From Pleomorphomonas sp. JP5 (GTDB lineage Bacteria > Pseudomonadota > Alphaproteobacteria > Rhizobiales > Pleomorphomonadaceae): a stretch of DNA of 64,000 bases. Positions 8,486 through 17,048 of the stretch are shown here, piece after piece. The stretch covers positions 1 to 64,000 of the forward strand of contig NZ_JAMDLI010000001.1 of the NCBI RefSeq assembly GCF_023721815.1, in the 5' to 3' direction. Below the pieces are notes generated by a model, which did no database searches, had not been told where the DNA came from, and saw only the letters and a program-made list of their open reading frames with translations. A program made the translations under genes and the position numbers. Positions within the stretch are counted from its first letter, which is position 1. Each line of letters begins with the position of its first letter.

Positions 8486-9718
8486 CTACACGCGAGCGAG
8501 CTCGCTGGCAAAGGATGAGTAGCTTGCCGAGGAAAGCGGCAGGTATGTCTTGTTCATGCGGCCGCAGATCGTCTTGAGCTTGTCGACGGCGGTATGGCTG
8601 ACGCAGTCGACGGGGAACATCACGATGTCGGCGCGGACGAGCACGCCATCCAGCGTTTCGGTCGACTGCTCGGCGCCCCCGTCGTGATGGATCAGGGAGC
8701 CGCGGCAACGTTCGACGAGGTCTCGCATGCGCGACACCGTGCGCGGCCGTCCACCGATATAGGCGATGCAGCGTCCATCGAGGTTGAACGGGCAATCGTC
8801 GGCGCAGGCACCGCTGCCGGCACAGGTTGGGACCTCCGCCAGCCGATCGAGCAACTCGTCCGTCCGTGCCTCGGCGGCGGCGAGACGATCGGTCAAGCCA
8901 TCGACTTCGGCGGCAAGTCGGTCGTTGCGACGCAAGGCAAGATCGAGCCGGCGGGCCAGGCCGTCGGCTTTGTCGGCAAGTCGAGCCGTCTCCTCGCCGC
9001 CTTCCAGATCCGCGACGCGGACACGCAACGTAGCCGCCTCGCGGACGAAGGGCTCGATGGTGGAAACGAGCCGGCGTAGCCGCTCGATTTCACGGTCGCG
9101 AGTGGCAAGCGCCTCCAGATGCCCGGCATTTGCCTGTTCCAGCCGACGGGCGAGGGCGGCGCGTTGTTGCTCGGCCAGCGAGCGGGCGCGAGCGTCGCCC
9201 CGGTGCGAGGCGCCGCAGAGATGCGACATCATGTGGACCTCTCCGAAGACACGGACCTCGAGCGCTCCGCCGAGATGCATGTGGCTCATAACGGCCCAGA
9301 AGGCGCCCGCAATCTGCCCCTCGGCAACTTCCCGGTCCCAGAAGGCCGATAGCTCTTCCTCAGAGCAGCAGCGAGATGCCTTGCGCACCGCTCCGGCGTG
9401 GTTGGCGTCGAGCAGCTTCTGCACGGCGCTGGAGGCGCGGTTTCGGCTCGACATGGAATGCACGAACGCGCCGTGCAACTCGTAGTCGGTCATCAGTTCG
9501 ATGCCGTGGAAAAGGCCGAGCCGCTTCGCCGTCTTGCGCAGTTCGGCCAGGGTCAGGCAAGTGCCGAGCGTCACGCAGTGGCAGCTCTTCGGCAGGTCCC
9601 AGATCTTGGGGCGCTCGTGACGAACAGGGCGAAGAGAGGGTCGGTCTGGCGACAAGGAGTTGAGCGCTGTTGCGGCCTCGACGGCTTTCGGGAGCGAGAA
9701 GACAGGCTTGCCCAGCAT
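8486..9718 (-). CDS. DUF2325 domain protein with coiled coil and CPF cysteine cluster
   Basis: 410 aa, no known function. Residues 45-175 are rich in Cys and His (CHCVTLGTC at 46-54, SHMHLGG, VFGEVHMMSHLCGASH at 158-172); 178-296 is a long charged coiled coil; 299-317 contains four cysteines spaced C-x5-C-x3-C-x7-C with the core DDCPF; 318-410 is DUF2325 (CIAYIGGRP to the end). No signal peptide or membrane segment, so cytosolic. The cysteines suggest a metal or Fe-S centre, which is inference. The start is 1 nt after the stop of the upstream gene (TGACATG), implying translational coupling. nikR follows after 86 bp on the same strand. Confidence 0.75.
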   Translation of the reverse strand: MLGKPVFSLPKAVEAATALNSLSPDRPSLRPVRHERPKIWDLPKSCHCVTLGTCLTLAELRKTAKRLGLFHGIELMTDYELHGAFVHSMSSRNRASSAVQKLLDANHAGAVRKASRCCSEEELSAFWDREVAEGQIAGAFWAVMSHMHLGGALEVRVFGEVHMMSHLCGASHRGDARARSLAEQQRAALARRLEQANAGHLEALATRDREIERLRRLVSTIEPFVREAATLRVRVADLEGGEETARLADKADGLARRLDLALRRNDRLAAEVDGLTDRLAAAEARTDELLDRLAEVPTCAGSGACADDCPFNLDGRCIAYIGGRPRTVSRMRDLVERCRGSLIHHDGGAEQSTETLDGVLVRADIVMFPVDCVSHTAVDKLKTICGRMNKTYLPLSSASYSSFASELARV

Positions 9719-9719
9719 G

Positions 9720-10226
9720 TCAGTTACCCTTGGGAAGCAGGACGCATAGGGCGCGATCGACCGCCTCGGCGGAGACTTCCAACTCGAACGGGCAGCCGCG
9801 TCCGGCGCAAAGATCGGCGTGGGCGCAGCGGAACATGCCGGCGCGCATCTCCACGAGTTCCGCGCACATGCGTGCTTCCACCTCGGTGCGGTCGGGTGGA
9901 TCGAGTGCCTCCAAAACGGCGCGCCTCACTTCGATCTCACGGTCGACAGGCATGTCCGGCGCAATGCCGACCGGCGCATGGACAAAGCGATAAAGTCGCG
10001 ACACGCCGACGAGGCTTGCCGCGTATCCGTCGGGCGCGCGCGGACGGGGCACGAGCGCGCAACGTTCGGTCAGCCGGCGGCAGGCGAGGGCGTCCGGTTT
10101 CTGCCGGGCATGGTCGCCATCGTCGGCTGTCCGACGTTTGTCCTCCCCAACGAAGCGTACGAGGACAAGCAGATCCTCGACGTCCTGTGTGAGCCAGCTC
10201 TCGGGCATGGGGTGAGGTGCGGTCAT
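9720..10226 (-). CDS. Uncharacterised cysteine-motif protein coupled to the DUF2325 gene
   Basis: 168 aa, not recognised. The C-terminal 50 residues carry Cys121, Cys134, Cys140 and Cys145, the last pair in CAGRGCPFEL, which resembles CAGSG and DDCPF in the downstream DUF2325 protein. There is no signal peptide or membrane segment. Start ATG 10226 (MTAPHPMPESW) is preferred; the frame opens 13 codons earlier at 10265 but that start lacks a ribosome site and overlaps a palindrome. The two proteins probably act together, perhaps on the same metal centre. This is an inference from coupling and shared motif. Confidence 0.6.
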   Translation of the reverse strand: MTAPHPMPESWLTQDVEDLLVLVRFVGEDKRRTADDGDHARQKPDALACRRLTERCALVPRPRAPDGYAASLVGVSRLYRFVHAPVGIAPDMPVDREIEVRRAVLEALDPPDRTEVEARMCAELVEMRAGMFRCAHADLCAGRGCPFELEVSAEAVDRALCVLLPKGN

Positions 10227-10266
10227 GGTGGGATTCCAGCGATAGGATTTGCCTATACGGAGCATA

Positions 10267-10287
10267 ACTTGAGTTTATAAGTCAAGT
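10267..10287. promoter_or_regulatory. Candidate operator before the DUF2325 pair
   Basis: Inverted repeat ACTTGA-N9-TCAAGT, 41 bp upstream of the 10226 start codon, in a locally AT-rich stretch. Overlapping it, TATAAGT occurs twice, 11 bp apart (one helical turn). It looks like a regulator site, but I cannot assign the protein. Confidence 0.35.
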
Positions 10288-10310
10288 ATAAGTGAAAGTG
10301 ACTACCGCAC

Positions 10311-10346
10311 GGCGGTTTGCCCTTGCCCTTCAAATGGCAAACCGCC
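10311..10346. repeat. Perfect 11-bp inverted repeat
   Basis: GGCGGTTTGCC at 10311-10321 and GGCAAACCGCC at 10336-10346, 14-nt loop. It is located between divergent genes, 37 bp before the hydrolase start, so it may be a 5' UTR stem-loop or a binding site. No T run, so not an intrinsic terminator. Confidence 0.5.
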
Positions 10347-10383
10347 AATCTGCGATTGTCCGCGCGTCCATTCGGAGTTGCGA

Positions 10384-11175
10384 TTGTCCACTCAGTCTTC
10401 AGCCAGCTTCGAGGTCCGTCTCCATCATTCAGGGGGAAACGGCGCGCCGCTCATTCTCGTCCACGGTTTTGGCGCCGACCGTCGAACCTTCACCGCCAAT
10501 CAGCCGGCGCTGTCGGCGGTCGCCGACGTCTGGTCGCTCGATCTGCCGGGACACGGGGCGTCGCCCTGGACGGAGGGCGTGGCGCCGTCGGCCGCCGCCT
10601 TTGCCGACGCCATTCGCAATGCGTTGGACGCAGAGGGTGTCGATCGTGTCGATATGGTCGGTCACTCGCTTGGCGGCGCCGTTTCCGGCGTGTTCGCAGC
10701 CCGCTATCCCGGCCGCATCAGGTCGCTGACGGTGTTGGCAGCCTCCGGGCTCGGCCGGCCTGTGCCGCGCGTCTTCGTCGAGACCTTGCCGACCTTGACC
10801 GATGTCGAGGCTGCCGAGCATCTGCTCCAGCGCCTGTTCGTCAGGAAGAGTCTCGCCAATCGACGCCTTGCGCTCTATATGCTCGACGAACTCGAAAAAC
10901 CCGGTCGTCGCGCTGCGTTGTCGCGTATCGCCTCGGAAATGAAGGCGATTTCCGCCGAGGCGGACGCTGCCTTCCGCGAGGTCGCCGAGACTGGCCTGCC
11001 TCGCCTCGTGGTCTGGGGGGAAGGCGACGCGGTCAATCCGCTCGATGAAGAGCGTCTGGCCGCCGTCGGCGGTGAGCGCTTCGTCATTCCCGAGGTTGGC
11101 CACCTGCCGCATGTGGAGGCGGCGGTCGCCGTAAACCGTCGGCTTCCCGACTTTCTGGCCGGGCTTGCCGCCTGA
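10384..11175 (+). CDS. Alpha/beta hydrolase
   Basis: 263 aa. The fold starts with APLILVHGFGADRRTF (oxyanion HGFG). The likely catalytic triad is Ser95 in GHSLGG, Asp215 in WGEGDAVNP and His240 in EVGHLPH. It resembles the E2-like esterase branch (AcoC type) without a lipoyl domain; the substrate is unknown. TTG 10384 is favoured because GGAG at 10374-10377 is six bases upstream; the in-frame TTG at 10378 is too close to it. An 11-bp direct repeat (TGCGATTGTCC at 10351 and 10379) spans the start. ybaK follows after 27 bp. Confidence 0.82.
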   Translation: MSTQSSASFEVRLHHSGGNGAPLILVHGFGADRRTFTANQPALSAVADVWSLDLPGHGASPWTEGVAPSAAAFADAIRNALDAEGVDRVDMVGHSLGGAVSGVFAARYPGRIRSLTVLAASGLGRPVPRVFVETLPTLTDVEAAEHLLQRLFVRKSLANRRLALYMLDELEKPGRRAALSRIASEMKAISAEADAAFREVAETGLPRLVVWGEGDAVNPLDEERLAAVGGERFVIPEVGHLPHVEAAVAVNRRLPDFLAGLAA

Positions 11176-11202
11176 GTTCCGTTCTCCGCAAAAGGCCCTT
11201 CG

Positions 11203-11679
11203 ATGTCCCGCACCACCCGCGCCACCCAGTTCCTCGACAAGGCACGCGTTGCCTATGAGACTGTCACCTACGACTACGATCCGGATGCCGACCGCATCGG
11301 CATGCAGGCGGCCGAAGCGATCGGCGCCGAGCCGTTCCGCGTTCTGAAGACTCTGATGGCGGAGGTGGACGGCAAGCCGGTTTGTGTCGTCGTGCCGTCC
11401 AACCATGAAGTGAGCATGAAGAAGCTGGCGGCGGCCTTCGGTGGCAAGTCTGCCCAGATGATGAAGCCGGCCGATGCCGAGCGCGTCACTGGCTACCACG
11501 TTGGCGGCATCTCGCCCTTCGGCCAAAAGAAGCGCGTGCCCACCGCCTTCGAGGAAGCGGCGCTCGCCCACGAAACGGTCTACATGAACGGCGGCCAGCG
11601 CGGCCTGCAAGTTCACCTCAAGCCGGCGGATGCGGTGAAGGCGCTGGATGCCAAGGTGGCGCCGCTCGTGGCCGATTGA
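11203..11679 (+). CDS. ybaK: Cys-tRNA(Pro)/Cys-tRNA(Cys) deacylase YbaK
   Basis: 158 aa YbaK/EbsC-type editing enzyme that hydrolyses Cys mischarged on tRNA-Pro. The conserved features are GMQAAEAIGAEPFRVLKTL, the catalytic-pocket stretch MKKLAAAFGGKSAQM, and the GGISPFGQKK loop. Full family length with the normal start MSRTTRATQFLDK. It lies between the hydrolase and parC on the plus strand, likely co-transcribed with the former. Confidence 0.92.
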   Translation: MSRTTRATQFLDKARVAYETVTYDYDPDADRIGMQAAEAIGAEPFRVLKTLMAEVDGKPVCVVVPSNHEVSMKKLAAAFGGKSAQMMKPADAERVTGYHVGGISPFGQKKRVPTAFEEAALAHETVYMNGGQRGLQVHLKPADAVKALDAKVAPLVAD

Positions 11680-11768
11680 CACTAATCCGGGGACAAAATC
11701 GGTCCACTCGCGGATAACCGCTTGCCATTCTGTTGCACTTGGACGGGGGCGATTCTACCCATCGTGCC

Positions 11769-14030
11769 ATGGGCAAGGAACTGATTCCCTCCGACGGCGT
11801 CGAGCCGATCAATCTTCGAGAGGCGCTCGAAGAGCGTTATCTCGCCTATGCGTTGTCGACCATCATGCACCGGGCGCTGCCCGATGTGCGAGACGGCCTG
11901 AAGCCGGTACACCGACGCATCCTCTACGCCATGCGCCTTCTGCGCCTCGATCCCGGAAACGCCTTCAAGAAGTGCGCCCGTGTGGTCGGCGACGTCATCG
12001 GTAAATATCATCCGCATGGCGATGGCGCGGTCTACGAGGCCATGGTGCGCCTCGCGCAGGACTTCTCCCAGCGGTATCCGCTGGTCGATGGCCAGGGCAA
12101 CTTCGGCAATATCGACGGCGATAGCGCCGCCGCGCAGCGCTATACCGAAGCGCGCATGACCGAGGTCGCCCGACTGCTGCTGGATGGGCTGGACGAAGAC
12201 GCGGTCGACTTCCGCGAGACCTATGATCAGGCCGACAAGGAGCCGGTGGTTTTGCCAGGCGCCTTTCCGAACCTTCTCGCCAACGGTTCGGCCGGCATCG
12301 CCGTCGGCATGGCGACCAATATTCCGACCCACAACGTCTCGGAAATCTGCGATGCGGCCATCAAGCTGATCGACGCGCCGGAGACCCCTGTCGAGGGGCT
12401 GGTCAATCGCGACCAGGGTCCGATCAGGGGACCGGACTTCCCCACCGGCGGCATCATCGTCGAAAGCGCCGAGTCCATACTGGAGTCCTATCGAACAGGG
12501 CGAGGCGGTTTCCGAGTCCGCGCGCGCTGGCACCGCGAGGATCTCGATCGCGGCATGTGGCAGGCGGTGATCACCGAGATCCCCTATCAGGTCCAGAAGG
12601 CCAAGCTGATCGAGAAGATCGCCGAGCTGATCACCGATCGAAAGGTGCCGCTTGTCGAAGATGTCCGCGACGAGTCGACGACGGACGTTCGTGTCGTCAT
12701 CGTTCCCAAGTCGCGCAACGTCGACGACAAGCTGATGATGGAAGCGCTGTTCCGCCTGTCGGAGCTGGAAAGCCGCTTCCCGATGAACATGAATGTTCTG
12801 TCGCGCGGCCAGGTGCCCAACGTGCTCGGCGTGCGGCAGGTGCTGATCGAGTGGCTGGCGCATCGTCGCGAGGTGCTGGTCCGTCGCTCGCAGCATAGGC
12901 TCGACCAGATCAACGCCCGCCTGGAACTGCTCGAAGGCTTCATAATCGCCTATCTCAACCTCGACGAGGTGATCCGCATCATCCGCGAGGAGGACGAACC
13001 CAAGGTCGAGCTTATTCGCGCTTTCGGCCTCACCGAGACGCAGGCCGATGCCGTTCTCAACATGCGCCTGCGCAACCTGCGCAAGCTGGAAGAGATGGAA
13101 ATCCGCAAGGAACACGCGGAGCTTTCCAAGGAGAAGGCCGAGATCGAAGACCTGCTGGGCTCCGAGAAGAAGCAGTGGAAGACGGTGCGGTGGCAGATCG
13201 GCGAGGTGAAGAAGGAGTTCGCCCCCGACAGCAAGATCGGCAAGCGCCGGACCAGCTTTGGTGACGGCCCCGCCCACGCTGTTGACGACGTGATGGAAGC
13301 GCTGATCGAGCGTGAGCCGATCACCGTCGTCGTCTCCGAGAAGGGGTGGATTCGCACGCTGAAGGGACACATTTCCGACGTGTCCGGTCTTCAGTTCAAG
13401 GCGGGCGACGGGTTGAAGCTCTTCTTCAAGGCGGAGACCACCGACAAGTTGATCGTTTTCGCGGACAACGGCAAGGTGTTCACGCTTGGGGCGGACAAGC
13501 TGCCCGGTGGGCGATCGGCCGGAGAGCCGATCCGGCTGATGGTCGACATGGAAGATGGCGCCGATGTCGTCGACGTGTTCGTACACAAGCCCGAGCGCAA
13601 GCTTCTCGTGGCATCCTCGGATGGGTACGGCTTTGTTACTGCCGAAGCAGACCTTGTTGCGACCACCCGCAAGGGCAAGCAACTGCTGAACGTGTCGGCC
13701 GGACAGAAGGCCAAGCTGATGGTTCCGGTGGAAGGCGATCATGTCGCCATTATCGGCGAAAACCGCAAGTTCCTAATCTTCCCACTTGTCCAGGTGGCGG
13801 AGATGGGCCGCGGCAAGGGTGTGCGCCTTCAGAAATACAAGGATGGCGGCGTATCCGACGTTCGTGTGTTCGCCGCCGATGCCGGCCTTATCTGGACTGA
13901 CGCGTCGGGGCGCGTGTTCCAGCGAACGATGGCCGATCTCGCCGACTGGATCGGCGATCGCGCTACCGCCGGACGGCTGCCGCCATTGGGATTCCCGAAA
14001 TCGAACAGCTTCGGCCCAAGGGGGCTCTGA
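11769..14030 (+). CDS. parC: DNA topoisomerase IV subunit A
   Basis: 753 aa. The breakage-reunion domain begins [23 protein letters not shown], with catalytic Tyr125 in [10 protein letters not shown]; the C-terminal beta-pinwheel follows from about residue 500. No GyrA box, consistent with ParC rather than GyrA. It decatenates chromosomes with ParE. Start ATG 11769 ([10 protein letters not shown]) is chosen because family members begin there; upstream TTG 11733 is in frame but unlikely, and neither start has a strong ribosome site. In the quinolone-binding helix ([10 protein letters not shown]) the residue equivalent to E. coli Ser80 is Gly86, while Glu90 is kept. Confidence 0.93.
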   Translation: MGKELIPSDGVEPINLREALEERYLAYALSTIMHRALPDVRDGLKPVHRRILYAMRLLRLDPGNAFKKCARVVGDVIGKYHPHGDGAVYEAMVRLAQDFSQRYPLVDGQGNFGNIDGDSAAAQRYTEARMTEVARLLLDGLDEDAVDFRETYDQADKEPVVLPGAFPNLLANGSAGIAVGMATNIPTHNVSEICDAAIKLIDAPETPVEGLVNRDQGPIRGPDFPTGGIIVESAESILESYRTGRGGFRVRARWHREDLDRGMWQAVITEIPYQVQKAKLIEKIAELITDRKVPLVEDVRDESTTDVRVVIVPKSRNVDDKLMMEALFRLSELESRFPMNMNVLSRGQVPNVLGVRQVLIEWLAHRREVLVRRSQHRLDQINARLELLEGFIIAYLNLDEVIRIIREEDEPKVELIRAFGLTETQADAVLNMRLRNLRKLEEMEIRKEHAELSKEKAEIEDLLGSEKKQWKTVRWQIGEVKKEFAPDSKIGKRRTSFGDGPAHAVDDVMEALIEREPITVVVSEKGWIRTLKGHISDVSGLQFKAGDGLKLFFKAETTDKLIVFADNGKVFTLGADKLPGGRSAGEPIRLMVDMEDGADVVDVFVHKPERKLLVASSDGYGFVTAEADLVATTRKGKQLLNVSAGQKAKLMVPVEGDHVAIIGENRKFLIFPLVQVAEMGRGKGVRLQKYKDGGVSDVRVFAADAGLIWTDASGRVFQRTMADLADWIGDRATAGRLPPLGFPKSNSFGPRGL

Positions 14031-14353
14031 CGAGTCGTTCGGGGCTGTAACGATTAAGTACTACATTTGGTGTGCATGAAACCCGTTGGCCACAGTCTTT
14101 GCTGCCTTTACGGGCCTGCCGAACGAATGTACATATTGCACGCTGCCGGTTTCATTGTTGATGCCGGGCGCTAGGGATTGACCAGGGGATTCGTCGCCGA
14201 ACCGCCATCTCATCTTTAACAAGAGGTTAGGGATGGTGTTCTAAGTTGATCGGACGCACCTAGGTGCGACGTTCCGTCTTGGAAGATTTCGGAAGCCTGT
14301 TGGCTCGCCGGAATTGCGATGGTGATGAGTACTCGAACGGCAAGGCGTACGGA
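14031..14353. other. Intergenic region between parC and rlpA
   Basis: 323 bp. No gene is seen. It is more AT-rich than the flanks and includes a 14-bp perfect palindrome (listed separately). The rlpA frame is open back to 14264, but the stretch before 14354 has poor coding composition. It probably holds the promoter of the rlpA operon. Confidence 0.55.
14255..14268. promoter_or_regulatory. Candidate operator, perfect 14-bp palindrome
   Basis: CGCACCTAGGTGCG, fully self-complementary without a spacer, 85 bp before the rlpA start. Such a compact palindrome could bind a dimeric regulator. No family is assigned. Confidence 0.35.
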
Positions 14354-15763
14354 ATGACTTCAGGGCGAAACGGCACGCGCTCGACGACGAAAACGCTGAT
14401 GGCGGTGATGTCCACATCACTTGTTCTGGCGATCGGCGTGGCGGGCTGCGGAACAACCGAACAAGGCCCTTTGAAGTCCGCGAAGGCGAAGGTCGATCCC
14501 AAGTATGGCGTTACCCCGAGCCCGCGCGTAGTCGCCATGGGCGAGCCGGTGCCGAAGGGTGGCGGTCGCGCCATGGTCGGAAAGCCTTATCAGATAGCCG
14601 GCAAGACCTACGTGCCGAGGGTCGATCCCGACTACAAGGTGGTCGGCCTTGCCAGCTGGTACGGCACCGATTTCCATGGCCGCCGCACTGCCAATGGTGA
14701 GATTTTCGACGCCACGTCGATATCAGCCGCCCATCCCACAATGCCTCTGCCGTCCTATGCGCGGTTGACCAGCCTGGCTTCAGGCCGGTCGGTCATAGTC
14801 CGCGTCAACGATCGCGGGCCATTTCATTCCAATCGCGTTCTCGACATGTCGCAGCGCGCCGCCGACATGCTCGGCGTCAAGCGCGCCGGTGTCGCGAAGG
14901 TTCGCGTCGAGTACATCGGTCCGGCGCCGACCGAGGGCGACGACAGCGCTTTCCTGCTTGCCTCCTACCGTGGCCCGTCGCTGAACGAACCGCAGACCGA
15001 CAAGCCGAACGTCATGCTCGCCGCCGTCGAGTCCTTGCCGGGTGTGAAGACGATGATGCACGTCTTCGACGGTTCGGATGCTCCGAAGGCAGCCCCGGCA
15101 GTACCGACCGCCGCTCCTGCCGTTATGGCTGCGGCCGGTCCGGTCGATGCCGTTGGTACTCCGGCTCCCGCCATTAATGTCGTTCCGATGCCTCGTCCGG
15201 TCGAGACATTCGACTATGTGACGATCGCGTCTGCCGATCCGGCCGATTTCATCGGCCAGTCGCAGGTTGCAGCCCTCACGCCGGCCACTTTCTCGCAGAC
15301 CGTGCCGCTGCCGCAGCCTCGCATGAGTTATGCCGCTCCGACCGGCAATACCTACCAGCCGACGGTCATGTTCGGCGATGTGGCGCTGCCGCCGCTGCCG
15401 CCCAACGCGTCGGGCTACGCCGCTGATCGCGTGTCTCAGGCCTATCAGGCCGTCGATGGCGTCGGAGCGGGAACCGGCTTGTCGGAGCTGGTGAGTAAAC
15501 TTGAGGGCTTGGCCGGATCGAAGCCGGCCGTTGCCCCTCAGCCGACAGGATCTGTGGTCCAGCTCGGTGTTTTCGGTAATCCGGACAATGTCGCAAAGGT
15601 GAGCGCCGCGCTTTCCGCCTATGGAACGCCCGTCGTCACCGACATTACCGTCAGTGGCCGCGAGATGAAGTTGATGCGCCTTACGGCCCTGACCGTCACG
15701 CCGGATCAGGCGATTGCCGCCGCTGCGGCGGTGGGCATCGACGGAGCGCGTCTCCTTCGCTGA
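14354..15763 (+). CDS. rlpA: Septal ring lytic transglycosylase RlpA family lipoprotein with SPOR domain
   Basis: 469 aa. Lipoprotein signal ends in the lipobox VAG-Cys32. The RlpA double-psi beta-barrel (about 95-190: GLASWYGTDFHGRRTANGEIFD) carries the conserved Glu116, His127 and Asp153 (RVNDRGPF) of active transglycosylases. A long Pro/Ala linker is followed by a C-terminal SPOR domain (about 395-469) that binds denuded glycan at the division septum. Start ATG 14354 sits at the head of the signal peptide; the frame is open 30 codons further but that part is not lipoprotein-like. First gene of an envelope/replication cluster with the PBP5-like gene, tmk, holB and metG. Confidence 0.88.
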   Translation: MTSGRNGTRSTTKTLMAVMSTSLVLAIGVAGCGTTEQGPLKSAKAKVDPKYGVTPSPRVVAMGEPVPKGGGRAMVGKPYQIAGKTYVPRVDPDYKVVGLASWYGTDFHGRRTANGEIFDATSISAAHPTMPLPSYARLTSLASGRSVIVRVNDRGPFHSNRVLDMSQRAADMLGVKRAGVAKVRVEYIGPAPTEGDDSAFLLASYRGPSLNEPQTDKPNVMLAAVESLPGVKTMMHVFDGSDAPKAAPAVPTAAPAVMAAAGPVDAVGTPAPAINVVPMPRPVETFDYVTIASADPADFIGQSQVAALTPATFSQTVPLPQPRMSYAAPTGNTYQPTVMFGDVALPPLPPNASGYAADRVSQAYQAVDGVGAGTGLSELVSKLEGLAGSKPAVAPQPTGSVVQLGVFGNPDNVAKVSAALSAYGTPVVTDITVSGREMKLMRLTALTVTPDQAIAAAAAVGIDGARLLR

Positions 15764-15830
15764 AGCTCTGACGCGCGGCGAGGGGAGTCCGGCGTGTAGA
15801 TACCGGAAGCGAAAGGCCCGTTTCGTCGTC

Positions 15831-17048
15831 ATGCGTGGGTTCGTTCTGCCGTTCCTTCTGGTTGTTGGTCTACTGTCCAGCCCCGCCGCCGCGCTTGAGA
15901 GCGTCGCGCCGCGCGTGGCCTTGCACGATGAGACCACCGGCTCTCTACTCGTTGCAAAGGACGAAGAGCTCCCCTTCGCGCCTGCCAACTTCGCCAAGCT
16001 CGTTACCGCCGCTGTCGTCTTCGAGGCCTTGAAGACCGGCGAAGTGACCGACGCCACGCTTTATCCGATCAGCGAGCACGCCTGGAGGACCGGTGGCGCA
16101 CCGGCCCGCGTGACCACCATGTTCGCAGCGGTGAAATCCTTCGTTCCGGTGGGTGACCTTTTGCGTGGCCTTGTCGTTGACTATGCCAACGACGCCGCCA
16201 TCGCTCTGGCCGAGGGGCTGTCCGGATCGGAAGCGGCCTTCACGGCGCGGATGAACGCCTATGCCGCGCGCATTGGTCTCAAGAACAGCCGGTTTGCCAA
16301 CCCGACAGGCTATCCGGATCCCCACGCCCAAACCACGCTTGCCGATATGTTGGCCCTGGCCGGTCACGTCAGGACGACCTATCCCGACCGCTACGCGCTT
16401 TACAGCCAGCCGGAGTTTCTCTGGAACAAGATCAACCAGACCAACAAGACGCGGTTCGTGAAAGAGCTGCAGGGGGTCGACGGCATGATGCTGGCCTTCG
16501 ATGAGGCGGCTGGTTTCGGCGCGTTGCTTGCGGCCGGACGAGGGGACCGCCGGATCACTCTGGTGGCGAGCGGCTACGCCTCGCTCGCCGAGCGCGACAA
16601 GGATCTCAAGGCTTTGATCGAGGGGGCTTTTTCGGAGTATGGCCGGTTCGAGGTCTATCCGCCGGGAGCCGAAGTTGGCCGGGTGAAGGTGTTCGGTGGC
16701 AACGCCCCGGATGTGGCGGTTGTCGCGGCCGATGGGGCCCCCGTGAACCTGACGCTGCCAACGGCGGACCGATCGCAGTTTCGCCTTGCTGTGATCTACG
16801 ATGGCCCGGTGCCGGCGCCGATCAGGCGCGGCATGCCGATTGCTCGCCTTGAAGTGCGGATTGGCGATCGGCTTTATCAGTCGGTGCCGCTCGAAGCTGC
16901 CGCTGACGTCGAGCTGGGCGAGATCCAGGACCGGGCGCTCGATGGTTTCTCGGAGATGTTCGCCGGCTGGTGGTACAGAACGATCGGGTCTATATCGATC
17001 GAGGATATCGTGAATTTGGGGGCATTGCGTGGGCGGCACCAGGGGTAG
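15831..17048 (+). CDS. PBP5/DacF-like protein lacking the catalytic motifs (predicted pseudoenzyme)
   Basis: 405 aa exported protein with the D,D-carboxypeptidase fold (S11 family): signal peptide ending SPAAA, N-terminal transpeptidase-like domain, C-terminal PBP5 beta domain and an end segment. All three active-site motifs are changed: SxxK is Asn53-Phe-Ala-Lys56 (PANFAKLVTA), SxN is Tyr118-Ala-Asn120 (VDYANDAA), and KTG is Met220-Leu-Ala222 (VDGMMLAFDEA). The surrounding sequence (HAWRTGGAP, ALAEGLSGSEAAF, NSRFANPTG) stays very family-like, so selection appears to act on the fold. It overlaps tmk by 20 nt and follows rlpA by 67 bp. It may be a scaffold or regulator of peptidoglycan enzymes; peptidase activity is not expected. 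Confidence 0.85.
   Translation: MRGFVLPFLLVVGLLSSPAAALESVAPRVALHDETTGSLLVAKDEELPFAPANFAKLVTAAVVFEALKTGEVTDATLYPISEHAWRTGGAPARVTTMFAAVKSFVPVGDLLRGLVVDYANDAAIALAEGLSGSEAAFTARMNAYAARIGLKNSRFANPTGYPDPHAQTTLADMLALAGHVRTTYPDRYALYSQPEFLWNKINQTNKTRFVKELQGVDGMMLAFDEAAGFGALLAAGRGDRRITLVASGYASLAERDKDLKALIEGAFSEYGRFEVYPPGAEVGRVKVFGGNAPDVAVVAADGAPVNLTLPTADRSQFRLAVIYDGPVPAPIRRGMPIARLEVRIGDRLYQSVPLEAAADVELGEIQDRALDGFSEMFAGWWYRTIGSISIEDIVNLGALRGRHQG

Noticed and set aside
11682-13742. 686-codon open frame opposite parC
   Set aside because: Mirror frame of parC; no homology-like motifs, no ribosome site. Same reason for 39800-41611 (opposite nuoB-D) and 55403-56980 (opposite rnj).
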